A stretch of 36,922 nucleotides of DNA, taken from assembly GCA_012522475.1 (NCBI GenBank), contig JAAYKH010000003.1, positions 1 through 36,922 on the forward strand, read 5' to 3'. The translations under genes were made by a program, and so were the position numbers. Positions 23,377 to 32,742 of this stretch are shown one piece after another; positions within the stretch are counted from its first letter, which is position 1, and each line of letters opens with the position of its first letter. The notes beneath the pieces were generated by a model. That model had not been told where the DNA came from, made no database searches, and was given only the letters and a program-made list of their open reading frames with translations. Origin of the DNA: Chloroflexota bacterium. Lineage in GTDB: Bacteria > Chloroflexota > Anaerolineae > Anaerolineales > Anaerolineaceae.

Positions 23377-26300
23377 ATGACCGATCCTCACATTAAAAAA
23401 ATACTGGATACCCTCAACCCACAGCAATACCTGGCTGCTACCGATCGTGGGCGGGATGTGGTCGTTACAGCCGGCGCGGGCAGCGGTAAAACAAAGACTC
23501 TGGTCGCGCGTTATACCTCGCTTTTAGCTGAAGGAATTCCGCCTCGTCGGATTGCAGCGATTACCTTCAGCATCAAAGCGGCACGCGAGATGCGTTCCCG
23601 GGTGCGTGAGACTCTGTACGAGCTGCAGCAAGATGCTACGACTGAAGAAGAACGCCAGAAATGGCTGGCGCTCTCTGCACAAATGGACGCTGCACGCATC
23701 AGCACCATCCACAGCCTGTGCACCGAGATCCTGCGCGCCCATCCCGCCGAAGCAGGCATTGATCCCCGCTTTGAGACCGTCGATGAAAGCCTGGCAGCCG
23801 CCTTACGCCTTCAAGCGGTAGAGGATACTCTCAAAGCACTGGTGGATGAAAAATCCTATGCACCCTTATTAAATAATATTTTCCTGTTTGATTTACGGGC
23901 AATGCTGAAAGACCTCCTTAACCGCCGTTTGGAAGCCAATGAAGCCTTTAATCAGCAGGTGGATCACCTTGCACTGATCACCGAAATGCTGCATGGAGGC
24001 ATGCACAATCCGATCATCAAAGATGCTATTTCCGCCCTGCGGGGGATGTCTCTGGATGAGTTAATCAGCGACGCAAATGAAAAATTGGCGGGTATGGTTC
24101 AGAATCTGCTGAACTTGTGGGGTGAAGCAGAACGCGCCATGGACCGCAGCGACCTGTTTGGCTGTGCGGCAGCACTTTACCAGGCCCGGCGTTCATACAT
24201 GAAATTGAACATTGGAAAAAACGGTTATACGAAGGAGATAATCCGGAATTTACAGACCAACTTCGACCTGCTAATAAACCCAATCACAGGTGGAAAAGAG
24301 GCTGGCGATCAGGTTCCAGACCCAGAAATAGAAACCTTATTTAGCGAATTACGGCTGCTGCTGCGGGACGCCTATGTAACTTTGTGTCAGAACTACCAAA
24401 ACCTGTTGCAAGTCCGCCAGGCTCTCGATTTCGACGACCTGGAGCAGGGCGCACTACAGCTTTTACACAATCATGCTGCTATCCGTCAACACTGGCAGGA
24501 CGAACTGGACGCCATCCTGGTGGATGAATTCCAGGATACCAACCGCCGCCAGCAAGGTATCATCGAAGCCCTGGCTGGCCCCCTGGGGCGCTTGTTCATC
24601 GTCGGCGATATGCGCCAGTCGATTTACCGCTTCCGCCAGGCAGATGTGACCGTTTTTAAACACGTGCAGGATCGCATCAGAGCAGAGAACGGTCAGGTCA
24701 TCGATCTGCCGCTGACTTACCGGACACATCAACCGCTGCTGCAGGCCATCGACGACCTGCTCTCCCCGGTGATCGGTACCCAGCCCGACCCGGCGCGGGA
24801 TTATTTCGTCCCCTATTCAAAAATGGAAGCCTTCCGCAAGGAACCACCCGGGCACACTCAGCCGCCCCACATCGAGCTGGTAATCGGCACAGCAGAAAAC
24901 GCTGAAACCGCCCGACCAAAGGCCGCCCAGGCGCTGGCGTTACGGTTGCTGCAGCTTAAAGAAGAAGGACAGGTTCAAACCTGGGATGAGGTCGCACTGC
25001 TATTTCGCGCCTCAACGGGTTACGCAGATTATGAAACGGCACTGGAAGAGGCGGGTATCCCCTTCGTGACGGTAGCAGGTCGGGGGTTTTATGATCGCCC
25101 GGAAATTCGCGACCTGATCAACATCCTGAGGGCGCTGGCAGACCCGCTGGACGATCTTGCTTTTGCCGGTTTGCTGCGTTCTCCGGCCTTCGGATTGAGC
25201 GACAGCGCGTTGTTCCTGCTGCGTCAATCCGGACTGCCCTACTGGGAAGCTTTGCAGGCGGATCTCTCTGTTTTGAATACCCAGGATTGTAAACGAGCCC
25301 ACAGGGCCTATGAAATTGTTTCTCAGCTCCTGCCCCTGGTCGCCCGCATCCCCGTGGCAGAACTGCTTCCCAAAATCGTCAACGCAACCCAATACCGCGC
25401 CATCCTGGCTGCAACGGATGTGAAGGACAATCAACATGGCGCCAGTACAACCGGGGGTCGCCTGTGGCGCAACCTGGATAAACTTCTAGCCGACGCTCTG
25501 GCCAGCGAAGAACTGCGTGTGCGCAATTACCTGGACATGATCGAAACTCTCAATGACGCGGGTGCCCGCGAAGGTGAGGCCTCTGCTGAAGCCCAGGGGG
25601 CTGTACAATTGATGACCATCCACAAAGCCAAAGGCCTGGAGTTCAAAGTGGTCATACTGGCAGCCGCCAGCCGGGAGACCAGATCGCCCGGCGAACTAGC
25701 GTACCTGTTCAAGGAACTGGGCGTGGCGTTCAAACTTGATCCTCCGCCCATGCTTTACAACCTGTCTAAGCATATTGATAAAGACCAGAATGCAATGGAG
25801 CAGTTGCGGTTATTGTACGTTGCCCTGACACGCGCTGAGGACAAATTGATCATCAGCGCTCATGCCACCCAAAACGAGGAAGGAAAGCTAAGCTTTCGCG
25901 CGTGGGGAAATATGCTTGTCGAGGGTCTCGAGTTGATGAGCGAGGACTTGCATCTTGCCGATGTTGAGCCCTCTGAATTCCGCACATCATCCAACCAACC
26001 CCTGCGAGTGTGGTGCTTGAGTGATGCCCACCCGACGCCTGAAATCTTTCTCCCCGTTGAGGTCGGTGAAAAGTTGGAGGTCAGCAAACTCTGGCCGTTG
26101 TATCATCCCATCCAGGTTAGTGATCTGGAATCAGCAAGCGATGAAGGTGAGGAGCAGATCGATCCATCAAGTTGGTGGAGTATCAACCAAGATAGCGCAC
26201 ATATCGGGAAAATCCTGGGGATAATGGTACATAAAGCGCTTGAACGCTGGCGCTTTCCGGGGGAAACAGGTTTCGAGCAGATGTTGGACACAGCAGCGTT

Positions 26301-26688
26301 GCGTGCCGGGCTCGTTCAGGAAGATCAACGATCCGAACTCATCCAACAGGCGATCGTTCTGCTTGAACGCCTGCAGACACATCCTATCTGGGGTCAAATC
26401 AACGCCAGCACTGAGCGCCTGCACGAGGTTCCTTACACCTTGCAGGTGGGCAGGAAAGCTGAGAATGGAATAATTGACCTGGTTTACCAGGATGATGAGG
26501 GCTGGAAAATCGTCGAGTTTAAGACCGATACCATCCTGAAACCGGGTGACAAAGCAGAATTACTGTCCAGGTACGCGCCCCAGGTGCAGCGCTATCGGCA
26601 TGCCGTCAAACAACTGTTGGGCATAGACGCCCAGGCAAGCCTGTGCTTTTTAGATGATCATGGCAGGGTGGTTCTGGAAAGCATGTAG
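23377..26688 (+). CDS. addA: AddA subunit of the AddAB helicase-nuclease (UvrD-like)
   Basis: The 1103-residue SF1 helicase carries a C-terminal nuclease. Helicase motifs run in order: the Q motif LNPQQYLAA, Walker A AGAGSGKT (32-39), the DEFQDTN motif II, GDMRQSIYRFRQAD (motif III), TIHKAKGLEF (motif V) and YVALTRAEDKL (motif VI). The C-terminal nuclease shows GIIDLVYQD and IVEFKTD. With AddB it unwinds and degrades DNA ends until a Chi-like site. ATG 23377 is preferred for spacing from GAGG; ATG 23374 is adjacent. The frame opens further upstream inside addB, but those starts lack ribosome sites. Confidence 0.95.
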   Translation: MTDPHIKKILDTLNPQQYLAATDRGRDVVVTAGAGSGKTKTLVARYTSLLAEGIPPRRIAAITFSIKAAREMRSRVRETLYELQQDATTEEERQKWLALSAQMDAARISTIHSLCTEILRAHPAEAGIDPRFETVDESLAAALRLQAVEDTLKALVDEKSYAPLLNNIFLFDLRAMLKDLLNRRLEANEAFNQQVDHLALITEMLHGGMHNPIIKDAISALRGMSLDELISDANEKLAGMVQNLLNLWGEAERAMDRSDLFGCAAALYQARRSYMKLNIGKNGYTKEIIRNLQTNFDLLINPITGGKEAGDQVPDPEIETLFSELRLLLRDAYVTLCQNYQNLLQVRQALDFDDLEQGALQLLHNHAAIRQHWQDELDAILVDEFQDTNRRQQGIIEALAGPLGRLFIVGDMRQSIYRFRQADVTVFKHVQDRIRAENGQVIDLPLTYRTHQPLLQAIDDLLSPVIGTQPDPARDYFVPYSKMEAFRKEPPGHTQPPHIELVIGTAENAETARPKAAQALALRLLQLKEEGQVQTWDEVALLFRASTGYADYETALEEAGIPFVTVAGRGFYDRPEIRDLINILRALADPLDDLAFAGLLRSPAFGLSDSALFLLRQSGLPYWEALQADLSVLNTQDCKRAHRAYEIVSQLLPLVARIPVAELLPKIVNATQYRAILAATDVKDNQHGASTTGGRLWRNLDKLLADALASEELRVRNYLDMIETLNDAGAREGEASAEAQGAVQLMTIHKAKGLEFKVVILAAASRETRSPGELAYLFKELGVAFKLDPPPMLYNLSKHIDKDQNAMEQLRLLYVALTRAEDKLIISAHATQNEEGKLSFRAWGNMLVEGLELMSEDLHLADVEPSEFRTSSNQPLRVWCLSDAHPTPEIFLPVEVGEKLEVSKLWPLYHPIQVSDLESASDEGEEQIDPSSWWSINQDSAHIGKILGIMVHKALERWRFPGETGFEQMLDTAALRAGLVQEDQRSELIQQAIVLLERLQTHPIWGQINASTERLHEVPYTLQVGRKAENGIIDLVYQDDEGWKIVEFKTDTILKPGDKAELLSRYAPQVQRYRHAVKQLLGIDAQASLCFLDDHGRVVLESM

Positions 26689-26883
26689 TGAGGGTGGGTT
26701 TCTAAAACCATCTCTTTTTCGAGCGGTAGTATCTTTAACAAGCATTCTCTTTGAGCGTGTTTACACCGTCTTTTCTAAACCGGCCAGGCTTTGCCATAAC
26801 AAGGCACTTTTAATTTCACGGAAAGCTTTTTAGTTAATCATCGCTAATAGAAAGCTTGGTTTTTATACCGTATGGTACAAAAA

Positions 26884-26912
26884 ATGCTTCCGTTTTTATG
26901 CAACAGAAGCAT
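26884..26912 (-). terminator. Terminator of the tRNA-Gly transcript
   Basis: ATGCTTC at 26884-26890 and GAAGCAT at 26906-26912 form a 7-bp stem. On the minus strand a T run follows directly (26878-26883). It lies just past the tRNA 3' end. Confidence 0.75.
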
Positions 26913-26922
26913 CTTTGATTAA

Positions 26923-26993
26923 GCGGGCGATGGGACTCGAACCCACGAATGTCAGCTTGGAAGGCTGATGCCTTACCACTTGGCGACGCCCGC
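26923..26993 (-). tRNA. tRNA-Gly (anticodon TCC)
   Basis: The 71-base cloverleaf reads GCGGGCG at the 5' end and CGCCCGC at the 3' end, a perfect 7-bp acceptor stem. The anticodon loop is CTTCCAA within the stem CAGC/GCTG, giving anticodon TCC, which reads GGA and GGG. The T loop GGTTCGAGTCC is standard. The 3' CCA is not encoded. Confidence 0.97.
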
Positions 26994-27047
26994 AAGGCCT
27001 TAGTATTTTACGTTAATCATCCTGTTTGGTCAATAAGCCGGTGCGCG

Positions 27048-28529
27048 TTACTCGCCTTTTAATGCCTGCTCTAGCAATGCACGTGTTTTAACAGGGTCCG
27101 CCTGGCCGCGCGTCTGACGCATCACCTGGCCCATAAACCAGCCAAACAAGCTTTCTTTGCCGTCTCGATAATTCGCCACTTCTTCGGAATGAACGTCCAT
27201 TAAATCCGCTATCACCGCCCACAAAGCACTGTCATCACTCACCTGGGCCAACCCTTCAGCTGCAACGATAGCCTCGGGCGTTTTGCCACTTTCCTGCACC
27301 TTTATCAGCAGTCCTTTACCTGTCGCTGCGTTGACGGTGCCCGCATCGACCAGTTTAATCACTTCGGCTAAATGCTCGGGTGTCAGCGTCAACGCGTCTG
27401 CGCTGAGACCCAAATCATTTTGCATCCGCAAGACTTCGTTCATGATCCAATTGGAAACAACCTTAGGGTCACCATCATAAGCCGTCAGGGTAGATTCAAA
27501 ATATTCCGAGATGGGTCGGTCTGCTGTAAGGATATCGGCATCATATTCCGGAAGTTGAAAATCAGCCATAAAACGAGCACGTCGCTCCAGGGGCAGTTCT
27601 GGTAAGTCTTGAATCACGGCATCCCGCCAGGCTTCGGTGAGTAGCAGGGGCGGTAAATCAGGCTCTCTGAAGTACCGATAGTCCGCTTCCGTCTCTTTAA
27701 AACGCATTTTGTTCAAGCGCTGCCGATCGTCATCCCAATCCAAAGTCCACGATTCCACCCGGTCGCCTGCCTGTACCAACACGCACTGACGTTCAATCTC
27801 CATATTGACCGCCGCCCGCACCGCCTCAATAGAGTTGACATTCTTAATTTCTGTCTTGGTATTCAGATGCGAGCTGCCAACCGGCCTGATCGAAACATTC
27901 GCATCACAGCGCAAATGTCCCTTTTCCATATCAGCCTCTGAAACACCCAGCCAGCGCAAGAGCTGCCGCAACCGTATCAAATATTGTGCCGCTTCGTCAG
28001 CCGAACGCAGATCAGGTTCGGTAACCATTTCCACCAGGGGAACGCCGCAACGGTTAAAGTCCACATACCGCCGACCACCATCGTACTTAGTCTTACCTGC
28101 ATCTTCTTCAAGGTGCAATTTGGTGATATTCACTCGGCGGACGTAGCCCTCGGGCATTGGCACGTCCAGGTAACCGCCATCCCCCAGGGCTTGGTCGAAC
28201 TGTGAGATCTGAAATCCTTTAGGCAGGTCGGGGTAGAAATAATTCTTGCGGTCAAAATAAGAGATCAGCCTGATCTCGGCGTGCATGGCTGCCGCTAAAC
28301 GGGCGCCTTTACTCACCGCGGCTTCATTCAGCACAGGCAAAACGCCCGGCAAACCTGCACACACCGGGCAGATGTTCATATTCGGAGGGTCTTCCCAGGA
28401 ATCCGCCTTACAGCTGCAAAAGATCTTGGTGACCGTGTTCAATTGAATATGGGTTTCAAGCCCAATAACGGCTTCAAATTCAGCCATAAGACCATCCTCA
28501 TTGCTCTGCCGAGTGTTTATCTTGGTCAT
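27048..28529 (-). CDS. gatB: Aspartyl/glutamyl-tRNA amidotransferase subunit B
   Basis: This subunit binds misacylated Glu-tRNA(Gln) or Asp-tRNA(Asn) and converts it to the amide with ammonia from GatA. Motifs include AVIGLETHIQL, the zinc site CSCKADSWEDPPNMNICPVC, and the GGRRYVDFNRCGVPLVE segment. A YqeY-like C-terminal domain follows. ATG 28529 shares one base with the gatA stop (TGATG) and has GGAGG seven bases upstream. An alternative ATG at 28487 starts MAEFEAVIGLETH, closer to typical GatB N-termini. It is the last gene of the gatCAB operon. Confidence 0.95.
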   Translation of the reverse strand: MTKINTRQSNEDGLMAEFEAVIGLETHIQLNTVTKIFCSCKADSWEDPPNMNICPVCAGLPGVLPVLNEAAVSKGARLAAAMHAEIRLISYFDRKNYFYPDLPKGFQISQFDQALGDGGYLDVPMPEGYVRRVNITKLHLEEDAGKTKYDGGRRYVDFNRCGVPLVEMVTEPDLRSADEAAQYLIRLRQLLRWLGVSEADMEKGHLRCDANVSIRPVGSSHLNTKTEIKNVNSIEAVRAAVNMEIERQCVLVQAGDRVESWTLDWDDDRQRLNKMRFKETEADYRYFREPDLPPLLLTEAWRDAVIQDLPELPLERRARFMADFQLPEYDADILTADRPISEYFESTLTAYDGDPKVVSNWIMNEVLRMQNDLGLSADALTLTPEHLAEVIKLVDAGTVNAATGKGLLIKVQESGKTPEAIVAAEGLAQVSDDSALWAVIADLMDVHSEEVANYRDGKESLFGWFMGQVMRQTRGQADPVKTRALLEQALKGE

Positions 28530-30124
28530 CAGTCTGCCTCCCCCAGGATTTGCGGTTTTACGCGCCGCCAATCGTCGTGAGCAGTAGCCTGTTCATAGGC
28601 ATAGCCCACCCGGAACAAGGTTGCCTCGGCATAATCTGGCCCAATCAATTGCACGCCCATTGGCAAGCCCTGCGCTGAAAGGCCGCTCGGGATTGAAATC
28701 GCCGGCACGCCGGCATGGTTGGCGGAAACAGTCAGCTGATCAGCATATTGCATCAGGGTCGAATCGCCGAAGATATCCCCCATTTTAAAGGCCGGGGTGG
28801 GTGTTGTTGGCGTCAACAGGGCATCCAGGCGATAGGCGCCAGCAGGGTCAAAAACTGCTTGAAAATCTGCCCGTATCATTCTGCGTATACCAAGCGCGCG
28901 CTGGTAATACTGCTTATTGAGCTGCCCAGCACTCATATACATCCCCATTAAAATGCGTAGCTTGGGTTCCAACCCGAATCCTTCTGCCCGTGTCTTTCGG
29001 TACATCTCATGCAGGCCCTGATAATCAGACCGGGAGCGATAGCCGTATTTAACCCCATCAAAGCGATGCAGGTTGGAAGAGGCCTCAACCCGGCTGATCA
29101 CAAAATAAGCCGGGATGCCGAAGACGCTGTTGGGCAAAGGGATATTTTCAACGATCTCGGCACCTGCAGCCGCCAACACATCAGCGGCGCGCAGGGCAGC
29201 GTCCCGAATCTCGCCTGCCAGATCTTCCGTAATAATCTCCCCGGTCGCAAAGTCAGGAAAGGCAATATGCATATAATCGGGTGAAAGTCCGATGCGCATG
29301 CCCTTCACACCCCTGTCAATACCTTCCAGGTAGTCCGGTACAGGTCGTGCAGCAGCGGTGCTATCCCGAGGGTCTGGGCCTGCCATCACCGAGAGCATCA
29401 GGGCAGCATCGCTCACGTTACGCGCCAGGGGTCCTGGGCAATCCAGCGAAGAGGCAAAGGCAATCGTCCCGTAACGAGAGACCCGCCCATAAGTCGGTTT
29501 AACGCCAACCACGCCACAAAAAGCTGCCGGTTGGCGAATCGAACCGCCTGTATCCGTCCCCAGTGAAAGACACCCCTGCCCCGAAGCAACCGCAGCAGCA
29601 GAACCGCCAGAAGAACCGCCGGGTACCCGTTCCAGATCCCAGGGGTTACGAGTCGTGGGCCCAAACGCCGAGGATTCAGTCGAAGAGCCATAAGCAAATT
29701 CATCCAGGTTTACTTTTCCAAGGATCACCGCACCGGCATCTTCCAAGCGTTCAACGATGGTGGCGCTATAAGGCGCAGTGAAACCAGATAAAATGCGTGA
29801 AGCCGCAGTGGTGCGAACACCCTTCACACAGAACAGGTCTTTAATTGTGATCGGCACACCTGCCAGCGGGCCAGTATCTTCACCTGCGTCGATCATGGCG
29901 TCCACTCGTTCAGCTTGCTGCCGCGCCCGCTCAGCGGTGAGAGTGATAAAGGCGTGCACTTTGGTTTCATCATCTTTTGTAATCTCATCATAATCCAGCG
30001 TGCCCGGTCGCCCATCCACCTCAGCAACCCGTGTCAGGGTAGCATCCAGCACATCCATCGCAGATAGGTCGCCCTGTCTTATTTTTTTAGCAATTTCAAT
30101 CGCAGGTAGATCAATTAGCGCCAT
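28529..30124 (-). CDS. gatA: Aspartyl/glutamyl-tRNA amidotransferase subunit A
   Basis: This is an amidase-signature enzyme that releases ammonia from glutamine for GatB. The Ser-cisSer-Lys triad is visible: the lysine in PITIKDLF, the cis-serine in DTGGSIRQPA, and the nucleophile region GGSSGGSAAAVASG. The length of 531 residues is slightly larger than the usual ~485, with a short insertion near residues 40-55 (EVDGRPGTLDYDEITKDD). ATG 30124 begins MALIDLPAIEI, four bases after the gatC stop. Its 3' end overlaps gatB by one base. Confidence 0.95.
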   Translation of the reverse strand: MALIDLPAIEIAKKIRQGDLSAMDVLDATLTRVAEVDGRPGTLDYDEITKDDETKVHAFITLTAERARQQAERVDAMIDAGEDTGPLAGVPITIKDLFCVKGVRTTAASRILSGFTAPYSATIVERLEDAGAVILGKVNLDEFAYGSSTESSAFGPTTRNPWDLERVPGGSSGGSAAAVASGQGCLSLGTDTGGSIRQPAAFCGVVGVKPTYGRVSRYGTIAFASSLDCPGPLARNVSDAALMLSVMAGPDPRDSTAAARPVPDYLEGIDRGVKGMRIGLSPDYMHIAFPDFATGEIITEDLAGEIRDAALRAADVLAAAGAEIVENIPLPNSVFGIPAYFVISRVEASSNLHRFDGVKYGYRSRSDYQGLHEMYRKTRAEGFGLEPKLRILMGMYMSAGQLNKQYYQRALGIRRMIRADFQAVFDPAGAYRLDALLTPTTPTPAFKMGDIFGDSTLMQYADQLTVSANHAGVPAISIPSGLSAQGLPMGVQLIGPDYAEATLFRVGYAYEQATAHDDWRRVKPQILGEAD

Positions 30125-30128
30125 GGTT

Positions 30129-30458
30129 TTAGTCCAATTCCGTATGTGTGATATCAGGCACAATTAAATATCCGTCTTCTACCTGAGGTGCCTGATCCAG
30201 GATCTCCTCCGGATTTTCAAAGGGTTCCCAAACATCCGCTCTGCAGGGCAGGCGGGTTTCAATTAACTGTGTCACCTCAGGTTCTGCATGGACCACGTCT
30301 ATATCAACGGATTCTAATATCCGGATTGCCTGTAATTGTTTATTGAGCTCCAAGCGCAAGTATGCCGCTTCATTAGGGTCAACGCCAAGTGCTGCCAGGT
30401 CGACCAGTTTTTCAAACAACTCAGGGGAAATTTCATCGGTCATGGTGTTTTCATCCAT
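30129..30458 (-). CDS. gatC: Aspartyl/glutamyl-tRNA amidotransferase subunit C
   Basis: The 109-residue stabilising subunit belongs to the GatCAB complex. The N-terminal helix (SPELFEKLVDLAALGVDPNEA) and C-terminal EDGYLIVPDI match GatC. Start ATG 30458 is taken; ATG 30443 (MTDEIS) with GGATGA upstream is equally plausible. It is the first gene of a compact gatC-gatA-gatB unit. Confidence 0.9.
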   Translation of the reverse strand: MDENTMTDEISPELFEKLVDLAALGVDPNEAAYLRLELNKQLQAIRILESVDIDVVHAEPEVTQLIETRLPCRADVWEPFENPEEILDQAPQVEDGYLIVPDITHTELD

Positions 30459-30624
30459 TATTCATAGTGTTATATTGCTGCTTTATAATACCTTAATTAA
30501 AAAGTTTCGTGGATTTAAAACAAGGAGCCGGCTATTCGATTTTTTAAAATTATTTGGTAATTGTCACATCATCGTCCAGTTCCAAATTCCTGTTTTCCAA
30601 ACCTTAATCATCAAATAGCTATTG

Positions 30625-30630
30625 TATAAT
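30625..30630 (+). promoter_or_regulatory. Probable -10 box of kbl
   Basis: A perfect TATAAT lies 37 bases before the start codon. The -35 region is poor, so the promoter may depend on other contacts. Confidence 0.4.
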
Positions 30631-30666
30631 TAATTTAGAACACTCAACAAAAACCACGAGGAAATT

Positions 30667-31851
30667 ATGTCCAAAAAACTTAATTGGATCGATGAAGAAT
30701 TACAGAACCTACAGGAAGTTGGTTTGTACAATAAAATTCGTACGCTCAGCTCACCGCAGGGTGCCTGGCTGGTTGTCGATGGAAAACGCGTATTAAATTT
30801 TTGCTCAAATAACTACCTGGGTTTGGCCAATCACCCGAGGGCGATTGCCGCAGCACAAGAAGCGATGCAGCAGTATGGTCTGGGCCCGGGCGCCGTACGC
30901 ACAATTGCCGGCACCATGGATCTGCACCTGCAATTAGAACAACGCATCGCAGCCTTCAAACGCGTGGAAGACGCCATCACCTTCCAATCGGGCTTTACAG
31001 CAAACACTGCTGCTATTCCTGCCCTGGTCGGTAAGGGCGACATAGTCTTTTCCGACGAGCTCAACCATGCCTCCATTATTGATGGCTGCCGTCTATCCGG
31101 CGCCACCATCCCTCGTTACAAACATGCCGATCCACAGGCTCTTGGAAAGACCGTCCGAGAAGAAGAAGGCCATTACCGACGCGGATTAATTATCACCGAT
31201 GGCGTCTTCTCAATGGACGGCGACTATCCACCCCTGGATAAAATTACCGAGATCGCTGAAACCTACGATCTGATGCTAATGGTTGATGATGCCCACGGTG
31301 AGGGTGTTCTGGGTGAAGGCGGCCGCGGGATTGTGGACCATTTTAAACTGCACGGTCGGGTGGATGTAGAGGAGGGCACTTTTTCTAAAGCCTTTGGTGT
31401 CGTCGGTGGGGTGGTGGCGGGTAATGCTCGCATTATTGAGTGGCTCAGGCAGCGAGGTCGCCCGTTCCTATTCTCCTCCGCAGTGACCGTCCCCGATGTC
31501 GCTGCCACCCTGGCAGCAATTGACATTCTCGAAGAATCCACCGAACTGGTGGACAAACTATGGGCAAACGCAGCCTTCTTCAAAGCCGAAATGTTATCCC
31601 TCGGTTTTGACACAGGTTTGACCATGACGCCTATCACTCCGGTGATGCTGGGCGAGGTCACCCTGGCGCGAGAATTCAGCCGCCGCCTATACACAGAAAA
31701 CGTCTTCGCAATGGCGCTTGGGTTTCCAACCGTGCCTGTCGGATTGGCACGCATCCGGGTGATGATTTCTGCCACGCACTCTAAAGGTGACCTTGAACAG
31801 GCGCTGGAAGCTTTTGCCAAGGTCGGCCGGGAATTGGGGGTAATCGGCTAG
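30667..31851 (+). CDS. kbl: Glycine C-acetyltransferase (2-amino-3-ketobutyrate CoA ligase)
   Basis: The 394-residue PLP enzyme is of the alpha-oxoamine synthase family. It joins acetyl-CoA and glycine to 2-amino-3-ketobutyrate, or runs in reverse in threonine breakdown. The PLP lysine is K241 (GTFSKAFG). D207 (VDDAHG) and H134 (NHAS) contact the cofactor, and NNYLGL near residue 48 is the family hallmark. Length and motifs fit Kbl better than BioF, but the two cannot be fully separated from sequence alone. No threonine dehydrogenase gene is adjacent. AGGA precedes ATG 30667. Confidence 0.88.
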   Translation: MSKKLNWIDEELQNLQEVGLYNKIRTLSSPQGAWLVVDGKRVLNFCSNNYLGLANHPRAIAAAQEAMQQYGLGPGAVRTIAGTMDLHLQLEQRIAAFKRVEDAITFQSGFTANTAAIPALVGKGDIVFSDELNHASIIDGCRLSGATIPRYKHADPQALGKTVREEEGHYRRGLIITDGVFSMDGDYPPLDKITEIAETYDLMLMVDDAHGEGVLGEGGRGIVDHFKLHGRVDVEEGTFSKAFGVVGGVVAGNARIIEWLRQRGRPFLFSSAVTVPDVAATLAAIDILEESTELVDKLWANAAFFKAEMLSLGFDTGLTMTPITPVMLGEVTLAREFSRRLYTENVFAMALGFPTVPVGLARIRVMISATHSKGDLEQALEAFAKVGRELGVIG

Positions 31852-31889
31852 CAATTGCGCATATTTATTTGCCGTGGTTTAACTCAATC

Positions 31890-31914
31890 AAAAAACGCCC
31901 TGATGGGCGTTTTT
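31890..31914. terminator. Bidirectional terminator after kbl
   Basis: AAAAACGCCC and GGGCGTTTTT pair perfectly over ten bases around TGAT, with T runs on both strands. It serves kbl and the convergent small gene. Confidence 0.92.
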
Positions 31915-31952
31915 GCATACAGAGCCGAAATTTAATCGGGTGGATTGGTGAA

Positions 31953-32180
31953 TTAAGGTTCTTTAAAGGGATCGTAATTGGGATTAGTACCCGACCAGCA
32001 ACAACCCGGCTTGGAAAAACTGTTACAGATCAAGCCGCGCGAACAACGATGCGCCAAGATGCGCGGTGCTTGCTCCGGTAAAAAGGTCGCAGGATAAACA
32101 ATCTCAGCTTCAAGAAAAACTTCTTCCCCGGCGCGTTCACAATAGGCAGCTTTCAGTACTTTCCATTCTCGAGAAGACAT
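31953..32180 (-). CDS. Small cysteine-rich protein, function unknown
   Basis: The 75-residue protein has five cysteines, four of them clustered in the C-terminal half (CSRGLIC followed by GCCW). ATG 32180 has a strong GGAGG seven bases upstream, supporting a real gene. The N-terminus (MSSREWKVLKAAYCERAGEE) is helical. No signal peptide is seen. The cysteine pattern suggests a small metal or disulfide site, but I do not recognise a characterised family. Confidence 0.7.
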   Translation of the reverse strand: MSSREWKVLKAAYCERAGEEVFLEAEIVYPATFLPEQAPRILAHRCSRGLICNSFSKPGCCWSGTNPNYDPFKEP

Positions 32181-32332
32181 GGTTTAACCTCCAAACGCGG
32201 TAAAAAAGATACCACAATCTATAAGCAAATTATAGCACATCCTTAGCAAACCTTAAAGCTGCTTCTATGTCCAGTTTGTAACCACTCCACAAGACATCAA
32301 TCATTTTAATAGGCTTTTCAAGCAGCCAGCAT

Positions 32333-32677
32333 TTATTGTATATCTTTATAATCCCCATCAATTATCGAACGGGGCGTCTCTTCGCCTTCGACATCACCTT
32401 GCAGTACTCTTCGGTGTTCTGCCACCACATCATCCGGACACAATTCTAAAAATAGCGCCAAACCCGCCCAAATTACCAGTGCATCATCCAACGGGTTGAT
32501 CGGCATCAGATCAAACGGAACCACTAAATAAATTAAAGCCCCAACGGGCAAGGCTTTCAAAAGAAAATTCACCCGAGAATCGCCCATTAACCGGATGATC
32601 AGGTGGATATTTTGATACAAATCTTTAAAAAAACCTTCTTTGGCCTGGTTTAACAATTGATTATCTTTCATGTTCAT
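32333..32677 (-). CDS. DUF1232 (YkvA-like) membrane protein
   Basis: The 114-residue protein contains LLKALPVGALIYLVVPFDLM and PINPLDDALVIWAGLALFLE, two hydrophobic helices with the PxDLxPxxxLDD pattern of DUF1232. The function of the family is unknown. ATG 32677 is preferred because GGAGG lies nine bases upstream; ATG 32683 is only three bases from it. Confidence 0.82.
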   Translation of the reverse strand: MNMKDNQLLNQAKEGFFKDLYQNIHLIIRLMGDSRVNFLLKALPVGALIYLVVPFDLMPINPLDDALVIWAGLALFLELCPDDVVAEHRRVLQGDVEGEETPRSIIDGDYKDIQ

Positions 32678-32742
32678 TAACATATACCTCCAACAGTTGT
32701 TTTTAGAAACTCAATCATTTAACGCATAGAGGAAAACAATGA

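Noticed and set aside
31263-31820. Minus-strand frame of 185 codons
   Set aside because: It is antisense to kbl, whose active-site motifs are intact. The composition (many Ser, Arg, Thr, Pro) is that of a shadow frame.
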